Positions 61,495-64,000 of a stretch of 64,000 bases of DNA are shown piece by piece (position 1 is the first letter of the stretch; each line of letters opens with the position of its first letter). The DNA lies in NCBI GenBank assembly GCA_037440385.1, contig JBBIUI010000001.1:25873-89872 (forward strand). Reading direction: 5' to 3'. Source of the DNA: CG2-30-68-42 sp037440385 (GTDB lineage: Bacteria > Pseudomonadota > Gammaproteobacteria > Burkholderiales > Rhodocyclaceae). Position numbers and translations under genes: made by a program. Under the pieces are notes generated by a model. That model was not told the DNA's origin, did not search any database, and saw nothing but the letters and a program-made list of their open reading frames with translations.

Positions 61495-62688
61495 ATGCCT
61501 TTCTCGTTCTTCGGAAAGAAACCGCCTCCCGCCGCGCCGCCCCGGGCGGCAAAGCGGCCGCGCGCGAGCGCTCCGCATGTCGCGCGCCCGACGTCCGGGG
61601 CCGACGCGCCCGAGGTACCGCTGCCTACGCTGGAGCTCGCGGGCGGCGCGAGCTCCGCGCGGGATCACACGCATGCGACGCACGATGTCGCGATCGGCGA
61701 CGGTTCGCAGCACGTGCATCCGGTGGTCGAGGAAGCCGCGATCCTGTATGCCAACGGCGATGACGGCCGGGCGCTGGATGTGCTGGAGAACGCGATTCAG
61801 CGCGAGGATCTCGGCGGCTCCGAAGAACGGATCTGGTTCCTGCTCTTAGATCTCTACCAGCTTGGCGGAATGCGCGAGCCGTTCGACGCGAAGGCGCTCG
61901 ACTATGCCGTGCGCTTCGGCAAGTCGCCGCCCACCTGGAATGCGTCGCACGAGCGCGACGAGCGGGCTGCGACCGGAGCGATCCCGATGGTCACGCTCGG
62001 TCCGGGCTTCGACGGGGCCGGCGGCAAACAGCTCGACATGCTCGCACGCATGGCTGCGAAGCATGCCAGCGTGCGTGCCGATCTGGGCAAGGTGAAGACG
62101 GTCGACGAGGCCGGCTGTGCCACGCTGACCGGGATCCTCCAGCGCGCAAGGAGGGGCCGGTGTGAGATCGTGCTGCAGAATGCCGCGAGCCTCGTCGCGG
62201 TGCTGGAGAAGCAGGTGGCGAGCGGCGACCGGGAGCATCCGGCCGCGTGGCTGCTGCTGCTGGAGCTCTACCAGCAACAGGGCGTGCAGGAGAAGTTCGA
62301 GGAATGTGCGGTGAATTATGCGGTCACGTTCGAAGTGTCCCCGCCGTCGTGGGAGCCGCCGCGGCGGCCCTCGCGTGCCGCGCACAAGCCTGCCTCCGCG
62401 CCGGCGGCGCCCGGCGTCTATGCGCTGTCCGGCGAGCTTGCCGGTGCCTCGGCGGCCGTGGCCCATCGGCTGGACGAGTTCGCCGCCGCGCACGATCCCG
62501 TCGTCATCGATCTGGACGGATTGCGGCGCATGGATTTCGTGTGCGCCGGGACCTTCCTCAACACGCTGACCGGCCTGCGCGCGAGGGGCCGCAACGTGGT
62601 GATCCGCGGCGCGAGCCATCTCGTGTGTGCGCTGTTCGGCGTGCTGGGCATCCAAGAGGTCGCGCAGCTCGAGCCGCGCAAGGCCTGA
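61495..62688 (+). CDS. duplicated TPR-STAS domain protein
   Basis: A 397-residue soluble protein with internal duplication. After a low-complexity basic start (1-70), a helical TPR-like part (about 77-150) has WFLLLDLYQLGGMREPF and YAVRFGKSPPTW. A STAS-like part follows (about 165-240). Then a second TPR-like part (about 250-288) has WLLLLELYQQQGVQEKF and YAVTFEVSPPSW, and a clearer STAS domain (about 306-394) has VVIDLDGLRRMDFVCAG. STAS folds usually bind regulatory partners. The function is unknown. It sits between xerC and hslV with a 195-base gap that shows no gene. Confidence 0.85.
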   Translation: MPFSFFGKKPPPAAPPRAAKRPRASAPHVARPTSGADAPEVPLPTLELAGGASSARDHTHATHDVAIGDGSQHVHPVVEEAAILYANGDDGRALDVLENAIQREDLGGSEERIWFLLLDLYQLGGMREPFDAKALDYAVRFGKSPPTWNASHERDERAATGAIPMVTLGPGFDGAGGKQLDMLARMAAKHASVRADLGKVKTVDEAGCATLTGILQRARRGRCEIVLQNAASLVAVLEKQVASGDREHPAAWLLLLELYQQQGVQEKFEECAVNYAVTFEVSPPSWEPPRRPSRAAHKPASAPAAPGVYALSGELAGASAAVAHRLDEFAAAHDPVVIDLDGLRRMDFVCAGTFLNTLTGLRARGRNVVIRGASHLVCALFGVLGIQEVAQLEPRKA

Positions 62689-62730
62689 GCCGCGCAGGCG
62701 CTCACGGGTGGGGCGAGCCTCGATCGGATC

Positions 62731-63267
62731 ATGGACCGGTTCCACGGCACCACCATCCTGTCGGTACGCCGCGACGACGCGGTCGCGCTGGGCGGCGACG
62801 GTCAGGTCACGCTCGGAAATGTCGTCGTCAAGGCCACGGCACGCAAGGTGCGCCGGCTCTACCAGGACCGGATCCTGGCGGGTTTCGCCGGCGGCACGGC
62901 CGACGCGTTCACGCTGTTCGAGCGTTTCGAGGCCAAGCTGGACAAGCACCAGGGGAACCTGCTGCGCAGCGCGGTGGAGCTGGCGAAGGACTGGCGCACC
63001 GATCGCATGCTGCGCCGGCTCGAGGCGATGCTCGCGGTGGCCGACCGGACCTATTCGCTGATCATCACCGGAACCGGTGACGTGCTCGAGCCCGAGCAGG
63101 GCATCGTCGCGATCGGCAGCGGCGGAGCCTACGCGCAAGCGGCGGCGCGCGCGCTGCTCGAAAACAGCGAGCTGCCCGCCGGCGAGATCGTCCGGAAGGC
63201 ACTGGCCATCGCCGGCGACCTGTGCATCTATACCAATCAGAACCACGTCGTTGAAACACTGGATTGA
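62731..63267 (+). CDS. hslV: HslV, ATP-dependent protease proteolytic subunit
   Basis: A 178-residue N-terminal nucleophile protease. FHGTTI gives the catalytic Thr7 after removal of the first six residues. GRDD-like start residues, KVRRLYQDRILAGFAGGTADA and the AIGSGGAYA block are typical. It forms a double hexamer that is capped by HslU. Confidence 0.97.
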   Translation: MDRFHGTTILSVRRDDAVALGGDGQVTLGNVVVKATARKVRRLYQDRILAGFAGGTADAFTLFERFEAKLDKHQGNLLRSAVELAKDWRTDRMLRRLEAMLAVADRTYSLIITGTGDVLEPEQGIVAIGSGGAYAQAAARALLENSELPAGEIVRKALAIAGDLCIYTNQNHVVETLD

Positions 63268-63357
63268 GACCATCGGCCGCGCACGCGTGAAGCGGGATGC
63301 CGGGCGAGAACCGCCGCGCCGCCGCGTGTGGCCGAGCCGCACCGGATCCCGTTCGCC

Positions 63358-64000
63358 ATGACCCCCAGGGAAATCGTCCACGAACTGGACAAGAACATCG
63401 TCGGGCAGGCGCGCGCGAAGCGGGCGGTGGCCATCGCACTGCGCAACCGGTGGCGGCGCGCCCAGGTGGCCGAGCCGCTGCGAAGCGAGATCACGCCGAA
63501 GAACATCCTGATGATCGGGCCCACCGGCGTGGGCAAGACCGAGATCGCGCGGCGGCTCGCGCGCATCGCGGATGCACCCTTCATCAAGGTCGAGGCGACC
63601 AAGTTCACGGAGGTCGGCTACGTCGGCCGCGATGTCGATACGATCGTGCGCGACCTGGTCGAGATCGCCGTCAAGGATGCGCGCGAAACGGCGATGCGCC
63701 GGGTGAAGGACAGGGCGAGCGATGCGGCGGAGGAACGCGTGCTAGACGCACTGCTTCCCGGCGCGCGCGGCGTCGGCTTTCACGCAGACGCCGACGCCGC
63801 GGCCGAGTCGGCCACACGGCAGAAATTCCGAAAGAAACTGCGTGAGGGCGAGCTCGACGACAAGGAGATCGAAGTCGAGCTCGCGACGCCGCGCGCGCAG
63901 ATGGAGATCTTCGCGCCGCCCGGCATGGAGGATCTCACCTCGCAGATCCAGGGCATGTTCCAGAACCTTGCCGGAGGCAAGCGCAAGCCCCGCCGCATGA
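63358..64000 (+). CDS. hslU: HslU, protease ATPase subunit (3' truncated by window)
   Basis: The first 214 codons of an AAA+ unfoldase: MTPREIVHELDKNIVGQ opening, Walker A GPTGVGKTE near residue 60, and VEATKFTEVGYVGRDVDTIV. The I-domain begins about residue 110. It recognises substrates for HslV. The 90-base gap from hslV holds no other gene. The frame is still open at the window end. Confidence 0.97.
   Translation, partial: MTPREIVHELDKNIVGQARAKRAVAIALRNRWRRAQVAEPLRSEITPKNILMIGPTGVGKTEIARRLARIADAPFIKVEATKFTEVGYVGRDVDTIVRDLVEIAVKDARETAMRRVKDRASDAAEERVLDALLPGARGVGFHADADAAAESATRQKFRKKLREGELDDKEIEVELATPRAQMEIFAPPGMEDLTSQIQGMFQNLAGGKRKPRRM

Overview
The window is a dense, high-GC bacterial chromosome segment with 72 protein-coding genes (two cut by the window ends, one broken by a duplication) and one tRNA gene. 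Gene content and order point to a betaproteobacterium, probably Burkholderiales or a near relative: hpf-ptsN-hprK behind rpoN, a DUF3460 mini-gene, a RibB with a degenerate cyclohydrolase half, metK / two lpxL-type genes / dapF / DUF484 / xerC / hslVU, a system I ccm cluster, and a SAH riboswitch before ahcY. I cannot name a genus. I see no rRNA, CRISPR array, insertion sequence, phage or plasmid genes, and no convincing intrinsic terminator.

Layout. 0-5 kb: end of mpl, a MidA-type methyltransferase, a pteridine reductase-like SDR, a cyclase-like/FHA protein and a cyclopropane-fatty-acyl synthase. 4.9-20.5 kb: a minus-strand train read right to left: ferredoxin, hydrolase, a two-gene ABC-2 exporter, cutA, dsbD, ribE, ribB(X), ribH, nusB, thiL, pgpA, pncC, recA, recX, lptB, rpoN, hpf, ptsN, hprK, psiF. 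Many neighbours overlap by ATGA. 20.5-29 kb: thiS-thiG, a GGDEF/EAL protein, trmB, then hemW, rdgB, rph and a PP2C phosphatase / Ser-Thr kinase pair. 29-33 kb: yicC-gmk-rpoZ-spoT and a 59-residue DUF3460 gene. 33.5-40.5 kb: ccmABCDEFGHI, a complete cytochrome c maturation system. 40.6-41.8 kb: tRNA-Lys and a YeeE/YedE transporter. 42-51.7 kb: a minus-strand train yebC-ruvC-ruvA-ruvB-ybgC-tolQ-tolR-tolA-tolB-pal-cpoB-queE-queC. 51.7-53.2 kb: a HerA-like ATPase. 53.3-56.9 kb: the methyl cycle unit metK - SAH riboswitch - ahcY - metF. 57-64 kb: two lipid A acyltransferase-like genes, dapF, a DUF484 gene, xerC, a duplicated TPR-STAS protein, hslV and the start of hslU.

How they work together. Most genes are housekeeping: envelope (mpl, lptB, pgpA, lpxL-like, tol-pal), repair (recA/recX, ruvABC), cofactors (rib, thi, que, ccm), nitrogen-PTS and sigma-54 control, stringent response (spoT, rpoZ), and methionine/SAM recycling. 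The methyl-cycle genes carry the clearest regulation. A textbook SAH riboswitch precedes ahcY, and a strong divergent promoter starts the metK transcript directly on a pseudoknot-capable hairpin that resembles SAM-II.

The most unusual points are an exact 101-bp tandem duplication that frameshifts tolB (either a real lesion or an assembly error), the metK leader, a cyclase-like domain with altered catalytic residues fused to an intact FHA domain, and a TPR-STAS-TPR-STAS protein. I did not find a wholly new multi-gene system. The window is mainly core genome.
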